Program-made: the position numbers and the translations under genes
Part shown: positions 1 to 7,687 of the stretch, piece by piece
How the letters are laid out: every line of letters begins with the position of its first letter
How positions within the stretch are numbered: the stretch's first letter is position 1
The notes under the pieces: generated by a model
Database searches by the model: none
Told to the model about the DNA's origin: nothing
The model's input: only the letters and a program-made list of their open reading frames with translations
Source: Thauera sp. JM12B12
Lineage (GTDB): Bacteria; Pseudomonadota; Gammaproteobacteria; Burkholderiales; Rhodocyclaceae
Direction: 5' to 3'
Assembly (NCBI RefSeq): GCF_039614725.1
Contig: NZ_CP154859.1
Span: 1,798,001 to 1,862,000, forward strand
DNA: 64,000 nucleotides

Positions 1-810
1 GCCCTCGCGGGAAGTCTTGCGATCGCGGCCATGTTCATGCTGCGCTGCCTGCATCCGCCAGGCGGCGCGATGGCACTCACCGCGGTGCTCGGTGGGCCCG
101 GAGTGGAAGCGCTGGGATATGGTTTCGCGTTGGTCCCGGTCATGGCGAATACCGCTGCGATGATCCTGCTCGCCGCGCTGTTCAACAACGCGGTGGGGCG
201 GCGCTACCCGCATCATCCCCAGGGGCGGGCACACCCGCATGCGACCAGGGACGTGCTGCCGACCGAGCGCGTCGGCTTCACGACCGCCGATCTCGACGCG
301 GCGCTGGCATCCTTCGGCGAACTCCTGGACGTCGATCGTGACGATCTGGAGGAGATCCTGGTGAGGGCGCAGATGCATGCCAGACGGCGCCACTGGGGAA
401 CCGTGCGCTGCGCGGACATCATGTCGCGCGACGTCGTGAGCGTCGATCCGCAGGTCGCGCTGGAAGAGGCGTGGGTCTTGCTTGAGAGGCACCGGATAGG
501 GACCCTGCCGGTCGTCGCGGCGGACGACCGGCTCGTGGGGATCGTCTCGGTGCAGGATTTTCTCGATGATCGCGAAGCGGCTGCAGGTCCATCGCTTCCG
601 CGCGTCAGCACCGCCCGGGTCGTCGCGCAGATCATGGCGCGCGCGGTCCGCACTGCGCATCCTCGGCAGCCGCTGGGGGAGTTGGTCGCCGCGTTTTCCG
701 ATGGCGGCGCGCACCACATGCCGGTGATCGACGACGAGGGCCGGCTGGTCGGCATGATCACGCAGTCGGATGTGGTCGGTGCGCTCTTCGCCGCCGACCC
801 GACGGTCTGA
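1..810 (+). CDS. HPP-family membrane protein with tandem CBS domains (5' truncated)
   Basis: The reading frame is open at the first base of the window, so the N-terminus is missing; 269 residues are visible. The visible start carries the HPP-family signature HPPGGA (about residue 18) inside hydrophobic helices that run to about residue 63. After a linker come two CBS motifs (about residues 141-190 and 212-262, with LPVV..DDRLVGIVS and MPVID..GRLVGMIT). HPP-family proteins are integral membrane proteins, some linked to nitrite transport; CBS pairs normally bind adenine nucleotides and regulate the attached domain. I infer a nucleotide-regulated membrane transporter, substrate unknown. The gene ends with TGA and is followed by about 600 bases without a gene. 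Confidence 0.85.
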   Translation, partial: ALAGSLAIAAMFMLRCLHPPGGAMALTAVLGGPGVEALGYGFALVPVMANTAAMILLAALFNNAVGRRYPHHPQGRAHPHATRDVLPTERVGFTTADLDAALASFGELLDVDRDDLEEILVRAQMHARRRHWGTVRCADIMSRDVVSVDPQVALEEAWVLLERHRIGTLPVVAADDRLVGIVSVQDFLDDREAAAGPSLPRVSTARVVAQIMARAVRTAHPRQPLGELVAAFSDGGAHHMPVIDDEGRLVGMITQSDVVGALFAADPTV

Positions 811-1416
811 AACCGATGCGGCTTGCCGGTGCGAGCGAGGGGGCCGAGAAGGGGTAGGCTTTCGTGCTTTTCGACTCGAGTGCCGTGAAAGCTCGGTGTT
901 GTGAGAAAAATTCGAATGTCGTGATGATTTTTCGAGTTCGGCGGGTGAGGCATGTCGGATACGAAAATCGGCTTGTCGGCCTTATGTGGCGCTCCACATG
1001 AGGGCGACAACTCGCCGCCCGCCGCGCGGGATCTGCGGCAGGGTTCAGTTTCAGTTTGGCGGCAGATGCGTCGAGGATGTGTCGGTGTCGAACGGTAGAG
1101 GCACGATGAACCCTGAGCTGCTTGAACTGCTGCAACCCCCTGAGATGCCCTTCGGCAACAACAAGGGCGGGATCATTGCTGTCCTGCCCGGGCACGACAG
1201 GGTTCACCTCGATGCGCCTCGTCTCCGACAGTGGCCTCCTTGCGAACGAGGGGGGTTAATTCCTCGTGTCGCCAGGGGGAGCGTGAGGGGACAAACCGGG
1301 GACACTGAGATTGTCCCGACCCCCTTGCTTGGCCCCATGACCGTCCTTGCGAGCGGATGCTTGGGAAAACAAAAAAGCCCTGCAAGTCTATGATTTGCAG
1401 GGCTTTCTTAGTGTTC
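811..1416. other. Gene-poor stretch, no supported gene
   Basis: About 600 bases between the HPP/CBS gene and the tRNA terminator. The open frames here (986-1393 plus, 758-1207 minus) have no recognisable domain, no convincing ribosome binding site and translate to Arg/Pro/Ser-rich peptides typical of non-coding high-GC sequence. Two small inverted repeats are visible: ATGTGG-CGCT-CCACAT at 984-999, and a GGGGACA...TGTCCC pair around 1287-1317. GC content is lower around 895-960. It may be the remnant of a lost element, but nothing identifies one. Confidence 0.5.
1371..1407 (-). terminator. Intrinsic terminator of tRNA-Ser
   Basis: A perfect 12-bp stem (1374-1385 with 1395-1406, AAAGCCCTGCAA and complement) and a 9-base loop. 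On the minus strand it is followed by a T run (complement of 1371-1376). It lies 10 bases past the CCA end of the tRNA. Confidence 0.9.
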
Positions 1417-1507
1417 TGGCGGACAGGGCGGGATTCGAACCCGCGTTGGGATATTATCCCAAACACGCTTTCCAGGCGTGCGACTTAAACCACTCATCCA
1501 CCTGTCC
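1417..1507 (-). tRNA. tRNA-Ser (anticodon GGA)
   Basis: On the minus strand the acceptor arms GGACAGG (1507-1501) and CCTGTCC (1427-1421) pair over 7 bp, followed by a G discriminator and an encoded CCA (1419-1417). The anticodon loop CTGGAAA gives anticodon GGA, which reads UCC/UCU serine codons. A long variable arm (TTGGGATAATATCCCAA) marks a class II tRNA, as expected for serine, and the T arm reads GCGGGTTCGAATCCCGC. Total length 91 nt including CCA. Confidence 0.97.
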
Positions 1508-1535
1508 GGGAAGCCCGGCATTATAGCGACAAGGC

Positions 1536-1940
1536 TCATTCGGGGAAAGTCTTTTGTGCCCGTGGGGCCTTGGTCGATGCCAGGACGGCGGCGATTTCGC
1601 CGGCGAGGGCGTCGAGTTCCTCGTTCAGTGCGCGCAAGCAGGGTTCGGTGTTCAAGGGGCCCTCGGCGCCGTCCCTGCAGACCGCTTCCAGTTCGCGCAC
1701 GCGCTCCACTGCGGCGGCGGCCCGCGTCTGCGCGAGGCCGCCGCGCAAGGCGTGGGCGATGGCGCCCACCTGAGCTGGATCGTTCAGCGCTGCGGCCGCG
1801 TCGAGCCGTGCGCGGGTGTCCGAAAGCCATGGACCGAAGGCCTCGAGGACGGTGCGCAAGGCCTCCGCGCTGTCGAACAGGTCGCCGCGCAGGGCGACGG
1901 GGTCGAAGTGGGTGGGCGGTGCTGCGGCCGGGTGCGGCAT
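1536..1940 (-). CDS. Hpt-domain phosphotransfer protein
   Basis: 134 residues, almost entirely helical. The motif AHALRGGL contains the likely phosphorylated histidine (H63), matching the Hpt pattern HxLKG with Arg in place of Lys. The ATG at 1940 was chosen because it leaves a complete Hpt four-helix bundle and sits 14 bases after the preceding receiver gene; the frame is open further upstream but only as an out-of-frame shadow of that gene. Hpt proteins carry phosphoryl groups between receiver domains. Being last in a run of HTH-receiver, kinase and receiver genes, it probably completes a four-protein phosphorelay. The final output target is not evident. Confidence 0.8.
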   Translation of the reverse strand: MPHPAAAPPTHFDPVALRGDLFDSAEALRTVLEAFGPWLSDTRARLDAAAALNDPAQVGAIAHALRGGLAQTRAAAAVERVRELEAVCRDGAEGPLNTEPCLRALNEELDALAGEIAAVLASTKAPRAQKTFPE

Positions 1941-1954
1941 GACCGGCTGCGCGC

Positions 1955-2338
1955 TCAGCTCGCCGCGCCGGGCGGCTGGGGCGGGGTGCCGACCGCTGCC
2001 GTCAGGGAGCCCAGGGTGATCGGCTTGGTGACGATGTCGTCGAAGCCGTTGGCGAGATAGCGCTGGCGTTCGTCCTCGAGGGCGTGGGCGGTGTAGGCGA
2101 TGATGCGCACGCCCTTCCAGGCGGGATTGGCGCGGATGCGCTGGCAGGCCTCCTCGCCGCCCAGGTCGGGCATCGAGATGTCCAGCAGCATGAAAGCCGG
2201 CTGGACCTGTTCGAGGCGTTCGAGCATGGGAATCGCGCTCGGGAAGTCCTCGACGGTCCATCCCATGCGCTGCAGCAGAAGCCGCGCCACGGCAATGTTC
2301 ACCGCGCTGTCGTCGATGATGAAGGCAAGTCTGTTCAT
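1955..2338 (-). CDS. Single-domain response regulator (receiver)
   Basis: 127 residues forming one CheY-like receiver domain with no output domain. The acidic pair D9/D10, the phospho-acceptor D53 (LLDISMPDLGG), the conserved Thr in IIAYTAHA and the Lys in VTKPI are all present. Its ATG overlaps the stop of the upstream kinase gene by four bases (ATGA), so translation is coupled. A receiver without an output domain beside a kinase and an Hpt protein suggests it is the shuttle receiver of a phosphorelay, or that it acts through protein contacts. Confidence 0.9.
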   Translation of the reverse strand: MNRLAFIIDDSAVNIAVARLLLQRMGWTVEDFPSAIPMLERLEQVQPAFMLLDISMPDLGGEEACQRIRANPAWKGVRIIAYTAHALEDERQRYLANGFDDIVTKPITLGSLTAAVGTPPQPPGAAS

Positions 2339-4899
2339 GGCGTCGGGTGCCCTTCCGCAGGGGTGAATTGGCGGGGGATTCGGAGTGTGAAGCTCGAGCC
2401 GGTGCCGAGCGTCGACTGCGCGGAGATCTCTCCGCCCATGAGATCGGCGAGCCGGCGCGAGAGGGTGAGACCGAGTCCGGTGCCGCCGTGGGAGCGGTTG
2501 AGGAAGGATTGTGCCTGGTAGAAGGGCGCGAAGACGCGCTCGAGTTCGTCGGCGGCGATGCCCATGCCGGTATCGGTCACGCTGATGAAAACGTTTTGCG
2601 GCTCCTGCACGAGGCGCAGCGTGATGCTGCCGGCGGGGGTGAACTTGACCGCATTCGAGAGCAGGTTCTCGATGATCTGGCGAATGCGCACCGGGTCGCC
2701 GTCGATGAAGCAGGCGTGGGCAGGGAGTTCGGTCACGAGCGCGACGCCCTTCGCCTGGGCATTGACCTGGTGCAGCGCGGCCACCGCGGCGAGCAGGGGG
2801 CCGAGTTCGAAACGCTGCGGGTTGAGCGCGAGTCGGCCGGCTTCGACCTTGGCGAGGTCGAGCACGTCGTTGAGCACCGCGAGCAGGTGCTGGCTGCTGT
2901 GGTGGATGGTTTCGGCGCAGGCGCGGTGCTCGGGGTTCTCCAGTTCGAGACTGAGCAGCTCGGCGAAGCCGATGATGCCGTTGAGAGGCGTGCGCAGCTC
3001 ATGCGACATGTTGGCGAGGAACTCGCTCTTGATGCGGTTGGCCTGCTCGGCCGTCAGGCGTGCCTCCTCGAGGCGGCGGATCGAGCCCTGCACGGCGTCG
3101 GCCATGCGGTTGAAGGAGCGCCCGAGCTCGGCCATCTCGTCGCCCCCCTCGGCAGCGAGGCGGTGGTCCAGGTCGCCCTGCTGGAAGCGATGGATGCCGT
3201 CCACGACGCCGGTGATCCGGCGCGACAGCAGGTTCGCCATCCAGATCGCGATCAGGATGACGGCGATGACCATGAGCAGGGTCGATACGCCGAGGCCGGT
3301 GGCGGTCTGGCGCAGCGTGGTGCCGATGTCGGCGACGAGGCTGTCGCGCTCGCGCTGAACGAGGGCGTCGGCGTCCTGGATCATCTCGCCGATGCGGCGC
3401 CCGGACTCGGTGGCAGCGCGGTGGAAGTCATCGACGTTGGCGCCGATCGTGACGTAGCCGAACCCGCGCGCGCTGCGCCCGAACTGGCCGGTGTAGTAGG
3501 GGATGGTGGCGACCGTGGTGAGCTTCTTGAGGCCGCTGAAGTGGATGGCGAAGGAGCCCGAACCGCCGAACTCGGTCATGTCATGCCAGCCCTGGCATTG
3601 CGGCGAGAAGTTCAGGTAGCGGCAATCCAGCGCGACCGAGCCGGAAGCGGTCGATTCGGGGTGCGGGCTGCGGGTGAGGCGCTGGTCCGAGTAGGGCGGC
3701 ACCGTCTGGGCGAATGCCTGCCAGCTCAGTCCGCTCGCACGCCATTGTGCGTAGAGTTCGTTGTCGAGCCAGGGGGCGCCGGGCTCGCCGGTCTCCGGGT
3801 CGTAGCCCTGGATGAAATAGTCGCGGGCGTGGGAGATGTTGCGACCCAGGTCGTCCCACATGAAGGCGTAGTTGCCCGATGCCGGGTCGGCGATCGGCGC
3901 TCGGCGTTCGGGGGTGGGGCGCAAGCTGTCGGTGAAGGCCATCAGGTGCGTGTGGTCGAGCGCCAGGGTGACGTAGCCGAGGATCTCGCCGTCCTGAACC
4001 ACCGGGGCGGCCCACCGCACCAGGCCGCGAAAGCGCTTGCCGACCGGATTCTCGAGGCCGGCGTAGCCGGAGTCCTCGGGGGCGAAGGGCTTGCCGAGCG
4101 CGCGCGCGCGCGCCGGGGTGTAGTCGCCGATCCAGTGCGTGCGCAGCTGGGCGCCGATCACGCGCGATACATAGATCTCCCGTGGGCGCAGGGTCTGCAG
4201 CGCGGGCCAGTAGTCCTCGGCGCGCACGAAGGTGTTCTCGCGCCGGGTGACGTCGCGCAATGCCGGGTCGAGAAGCGCACGCCCGCTCTCGCTCTGCACC
4301 TTGATGCGCTCTTTCCCGTCGCGCCCGATGAAGGTCATCTCGAGGAAGACCGGTCGCAGCGTCGTGCGCGCGTTGGCGGCGGGGCGGTAGTGGAAGTTGG
4401 CGGCATTGTCGGGCAGGGGCGCGCGCACGAGCTCGGGGTTCAGCGCGGAGGGCGTGCGTTCGACCCAGCGCGCGCCTTCCTCGTCTGGAACGTAGGGGCC
4501 ATGGTCCTCGAGCATGCGCTGACGGGTGGCGACGAAGCGGCGATAGGCGGCCTCGTCGGGCGCGAGCTCTGCGGCGTGAAGGACGTCCTGGTCGCGATCG
4601 TAGAGGAACTGCGCGATCTCGCGCGCGACCTCGGTGGTGAGGGTCTCGATCGCCTCGCGCGAGCGGTCGTCGAGCGCCTCGATGGCGTCGTCGATTGCGG
4701 TCTGGCCTGTGCGCTGCTGGGTGTCGCGCATGACATCCGACAGGGTCACCGCGCGCGCGGCAACCAGTTGACCGAGATCGCGCGCCGCCTGCCAGGCGAA
4801 GAGCGCGAGCAGCACCAGCGGTACGACCTTGATCGCGATGAAGATCGCGATCAGCTTGGCGCGCAGGCTCATGTTCCGGAGGGTGGAGGATGTTCGCAT
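2335..4899 (-). CDS. Membrane sensor histidine kinase with large periplasmic domain
   Basis: 854 residues from the ATG at 4899; the frame is open further upstream, but the first membrane helix (residues 14-34) follows this Met directly. A periplasmic sensory region of about 500 residues follows, then TM2 (about 537-557), HAMP (about 558-611), HisKA with H633 in NMSHELRTP, and a HATPase_c domain with the N box (NLLSNAVKF), DTGMGI and GGTGLGL motifs. There is no receiver or Hpt domain in the same chain; those are the next two genes. The periplasmic domain is unusually long and its ligand cannot be told from sequence. It is separated by 17 bases from the upstream HTH-receiver gene. Confidence 0.92.
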   Translation of the reverse strand: MRTSSTLRNMSLRAKLIAIFIAIKVVPLVLLALFAWQAARDLGQLVAARAVTLSDVMRDTQQRTGQTAIDDAIEALDDRSREAIETLTTEVAREIAQFLYDRDQDVLHAAELAPDEAAYRRFVATRQRMLEDHGPYVPDEEGARWVERTPSALNPELVRAPLPDNAANFHYRPAANARTTLRPVFLEMTFIGRDGKERIKVQSESGRALLDPALRDVTRRENTFVRAEDYWPALQTLRPREIYVSRVIGAQLRTHWIGDYTPARARALGKPFAPEDSGYAGLENPVGKRFRGLVRWAAPVVQDGEILGYVTLALDHTHLMAFTDSLRPTPERRAPIADPASGNYAFMWDDLGRNISHARDYFIQGYDPETGEPGAPWLDNELYAQWRASGLSWQAFAQTVPPYSDQRLTRSPHPESTASGSVALDCRYLNFSPQCQGWHDMTEFGGSGSFAIHFSGLKKLTTVATIPYYTGQFGRSARGFGYVTIGANVDDFHRAATESGRRIGEMIQDADALVQRERDSLVADIGTTLRQTATGLGVSTLLMVIAVILIAIWMANLLSRRITGVVDGIHRFQQGDLDHRLAAEGGDEMAELGRSFNRMADAVQGSIRRLEEARLTAEQANRIKSEFLANMSHELRTPLNGIIGFAELLSLELENPEHRACAETIHHSSQHLLAVLNDVLDLAKVEAGRLALNPQRFELGPLLAAVAALHQVNAQAKGVALVTELPAHACFIDGDPVRIRQIIENLLSNAVKFTPAGSITLRLVQEPQNVFISVTDTGMGIAADELERVFAPFYQAQSFLNRSHGGTGLGLTLSRRLADLMGGEISAQSTLGTGSSFTLRIPRQFTPAEGHPTP

Positions 4900-4916
4900 G
4901 GCTGCTCGGGTCCGGT

Positions 4917-5537
4917 TCAGCCGGCGTTGCGCTGGCGGCGGCGTTGCGCGATCAGGGCCTGCATGTAGCCGTGCAGTTCGTGGAACGGGATCGGCTTGCG
5001 GTAGACCGTCACGTCCTGGGGCAGGCCGCCGGCTGCGGCTATCTCCTTGGCGCTGAGGCCCGACACGACCACGATCGCAAGGTCGGCGCAGAGCGGGTTC
5101 TCGCGCAGGCGGCGGATCATCTCGAAGCCGTCGATGCCGGGGATGCGCAGGTCGGCGATGAGCAGGTCGGGGGGCTCGCGGCCGACCTCGACGAGCGCAT
5201 CGAGCCCGTGGTCGACGACGCGCACGTCGAGCGGTTCGTCCCAGGCGATGAAGGTCTCGCGGTAGATGGTCTGCAGCAGGCGGTCGTCCTCGACCACCAG
5301 CACGCGCAGCCGGGCGCTTGTGTTCGCCTTGCGCGGAATCGCGCCGGGCGTGCGCGCGCGGGCGAGCAGGGCGTCGACCGAATCCTGGCGAATGCGCCGA
5401 TGCCCGCCGGCGGTTTTCCAGCCCGCCAGCGTGCCGCATTCGACCATCTGCTGGACGGCGCCGAGGGAGAGCCCGAGCTGCTTGGCCGCCTGTGCGGTAC
5501 TGATGAATTCGCGGGAGGGGTCGGACTTGTCGGCCAT
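4917..5537 (-). CDS. HTH (excisionase/MerR-like)-receiver DNA-binding protein
   Basis: 206 residues. Residues about 11-58 form an excisionase/MerR-type winged helix (STAQAAKQLGLS...GGHRRIR), and residues about 77-200 form a receiver domain (acidic E83/D84/D85, phospho-Asp D129 in IADLRIPGIDG, Lys in YRKPIP). The DNA-binding domain is N-terminal, the reverse of OmpR/NarL regulators. It is the first gene of the phosphorelay operon and its probable transcriptional output. The ATG at 5537 has no strong Shine-Dalgarno sequence. The upstream 267 bases are AT-richer near 5550-5580 and separate it from the divergent DUF2237 gene, so a shared control region is likely. Confidence 0.85.
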   Translation of the reverse strand: MADKSDPSREFISTAQAAKQLGLSLGAVQQMVECGTLAGWKTAGGHRRIRQDSVDALLARARTPGAIPRKANTSARLRVLVVEDDRLLQTIYRETFIAWDEPLDVRVVDHGLDALVEVGREPPDLLIADLRIPGIDGFEMIRRLRENPLCADLAIVVVSGLSAKEIAAAGGLPQDVTVYRKPIPFHELHGYMQALIAQRRRQRNAG

Positions 5538-5804
5538 GGAAGCGTTGATTCGACCAAAAGGACGAAAAATATCAGAAACAGCGCTGCGCTTGGGATGAAC
5601 CGGCCATTTGCAGCCAGATTGCGCAGGCCGGCCGGACGGCGAACCCGAGCACGCGAGCCCGGTCGGAAGCTGGGCGTGTCGGCGCTGGCGGCAAGCGTCG
5701 CGAGCCTTCGGCCCGGCGCTACAATGAAAGGCCGGGTGACGCGGGCATGAACCCGTTGCGGCCTGCAGCGCCGCGCCGCGGCACGGACACATGGAGGGGA
5801 TCGC

Positions 5805-6197
5805 GTGAGCGTGAATGCATCGAGAAACGTACTGGGCGGGCCCTTGCTCGCCTGCAGTTATTCCCCGCTGACCGGGTTCTATCGCACCGGATGCTGCGAG
5901 ACCGGGCCGGACGACCTCGGCCGGCACGTCGTCTGCGTGCGGGTGACCGAACCGTTCCTGGCGTTTTCGCGCTCGGTCGGCAACGACCTGTCGACACCGC
6001 GCCCGGAATACCGCTTCGCCGGTCTCCAGCCCGGCGACCGCTGGTGCCTGTGCGCGCTGCGCTGGAAGGAAGCGCTGGAAGCAGGGGTGGCTCCGCCGGT
6101 GGTGCTCGAGGCCACGCACGAGGCGGCGCTGCGCATCGTCGATCTCGAGACGCTGAAGGCGCACGCCTACGGCGCCACCCAGGGGCCGGGCGCCTGA
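5805..6197 (+). CDS. DUF2237 family protein
   Basis: 130 residues. The family signature is clear: NVLGGPLLACS near the N-terminus, TGFYRTGCCETGPDD with paired cysteines, then HVVCVRVTEPFLAFS, GNDLSTPRPEY.F.GL.PGDRWCLCA and VVLEATHEAAL. DUF2237 proteins are small cytosolic proteins of unknown function, and the conserved cysteines could bind metal or be redox-active (inference). The start is a GTG at 5805 preceded by GAGGGG. A TACAAT at 5720-5725 could be a -10 element but has no good -35. The next gene (ravA-like) begins 19 bases after the stop, so they are probably cotranscribed. Confidence 0.88.
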   Translation: MSVNASRNVLGGPLLACSYSPLTGFYRTGCCETGPDDLGRHVVCVRVTEPFLAFSRSVGNDLSTPRPEYRFAGLQPGDRWCLCALRWKEALEAGVAPPVVLEATHEAALRIVDLETLKAHAYGATQGPGA

Positions 6198-6216
6198 GGC
6201 CGCGAGGGCGCCGACG

Positions 6217-7668
6217 ATGGACCGCACGCGCCTCGCCAGACTGCTCGACGCGCTCGAGACCGGGCTGGTCGAGCGCCGGCACGTCCTGCGCCTGTGCCTG
6301 CTCGCGGCGCTCGCCGGTGAGCACACCCTGCTCATCGGCCCGCCCGGCACCGCCAAGAGCGCGCTCGCGCGGCGCATCCACCGCGCGTTTCGGGAGGCGC
6401 GCTACTTCGAGCGCCTGCTTACGCGCTTCACCGTGCCCGAAGAGCTTTTCGGTCCGCTGTCGATCCGGGCGCTCGAGGAGGATCGCTACGAGCGCCATGT
6501 CGCCGGCTTCCTGCCCGACGCCGCGGTGGCGTTCATCGACGAAGTGTTCAAGGCCAACAGCGCGATCCTCAATGCCTTGCTGACGCTCCTCAACGAGCGT
6601 GAGTTCGACAATGGCGCAGGCAGGATGCGCTGCCCCTTGATCAGCGTGATCGGTGCCACCAACCAGGTGCCCGAGGACGAGGTCGCCGAGGCCTTCTTCG
6701 ACCGTTTCCTCCTGCGCCTGAGCGTAGGACCGGTGAGCGGGGTGGGGTTTCGTGCGCTGCTCGGCGAGGGATACGTCGCCGACGCCGGCGAGCTCGGGAG
6801 CGTGCCGGCGGTGCTGCAGCTGGGTGCGGCCGAGCGCGCCGCGCTGCTGGCGGCGGCAATGCGGCTGAGCCTGTCGGCCGAAGTCCTTGACCGCCTGGGC
6901 GAGCTGCGCGCCTGGCTCGCGGAGGAGACGCACTACGTCTCCGACCGGCGCTGGGTGAAGATCGGCCTGCTGCTGCGCATGGCGGCGGCGAGCGAGGGCA
7001 GGGCGGCAGTGGAGGAATGGGACCTCGGCGTGGTGCCGTTCTGCGTCGCTGCCGACGTCGCGGGCCAGCAGGCTGTGGCGGACTGGCTCGCTGCCCGGCT
7101 CGGCGTGCGCGCGGCCTTCTCGCCGCCACGACTGACGCGGGTGGTGGAGGCGTTCGAGGCGCAGCTGAAGGCCGAACGCGAAGCCAACGACCTCGACTAC
7201 GACGAGGCGGGTCGCCTGCGGTTTTCGGCGGTGGACGTGGCGGCGCGCGATGGTGTCTTCCACGAACACGACACCGGCGCGCAGGCGGGGGCGCTTGCGG
7301 GCGAGATCGGCGATGCCAAGGGCGGTGCGGCGGCGTTGCGCATGACCTACGCGCGCAAGCGTCGCTACGGCGTGCTCCACGTCGCCGCGCGCACCGGACA
7401 GATCGACGCGCTGCTGGACCGTCTCGCCGGCTACCGCGAGGAGCTGGACGCACGGCGTGAATCGCTGGCGCGCTGGTCGGCGCAGGCCGTGTGGGCGGAC
7501 CCCGGATTCATCGCAGCTGCCGAGCGTAACCTCGGCGGCGTCGCCGCCGCACTCGCCGGGCTCGAGCAGCGTGCCTCCACCGCACGGGCCGGGTTCCAAG
7601 CCTTGCCGCGTCTCGACGGGGCAGGCCTGCGGCCGGCGGCGATCGAACACGAGCCCCTGGCCGACTGA
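6217..7668 (+). CDS. ravA: RavA-type MoxR AAA+ ATPase
   Basis: 483 residues. The N-terminal AAA+ module has Walker A GPPGTAKS, Walker B VAFIDEVFKAN, sensor-1 GATNQ and the arginine-finger region FFDRFLLRL. These match MoxR-family ATPases of the RavA branch, which are chaperone-like. A helical lid and the C-terminal extension follow. In Escherichia coli RavA works with the VWA protein ViaA and has been linked to respiratory complexes and aminoglycoside sensitivity. The gene directly after it is a ViaA-type VWA protein, which supports the assignment. It is about the length of E. coli RavA (close to 500 residues). Confidence 0.88.
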   Translation: MDRTRLARLLDALETGLVERRHVLRLCLLAALAGEHTLLIGPPGTAKSALARRIHRAFREARYFERLLTRFTVPEELFGPLSIRALEEDRYERHVAGFLPDAAVAFIDEVFKANSAILNALLTLLNEREFDNGAGRMRCPLISVIGATNQVPEDEVAEAFFDRFLLRLSVGPVSGVGFRALLGEGYVADAGELGSVPAVLQLGAAERAALLAAAMRLSLSAEVLDRLGELRAWLAEETHYVSDRRWVKIGLLLRMAAASEGRAAVEEWDLGVVPFCVAADVAGQQAVADWLAARLGVRAAFSPPRLTRVVEAFEAQLKAEREANDLDYDEAGRLRFSAVDVAARDGVFHEHDTGAQAGALAGEIGDAKGGAAALRMTYARKRRYGVLHVAARTGQIDALLDRLAGYREELDARRESLARWSAQAVWADPGFIAAAERNLGGVAAALAGLEQRASTARAGFQALPRLDGAGLRPAAIEHEPLAD

Positions 7669-7687
7669 AGGGGCGCACAGGATCGGC

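Noticed and set aside
1287..1317. GGGGACA...TGTCCC repeat as the end of an insertion sequence
   Set aside because: No transposase, no target duplication and only short arms.
986..1393. A 135-codon frame in the gene-poor stretch
   Set aside because: No ribosome binding site, no similarity I can recognise, and it runs into the tRNA terminator.
2347..4968. An 873-codon plus-strand frame opposite the sensor kinase
   Set aside because: Shadow of the kinase; no start signal or domain.
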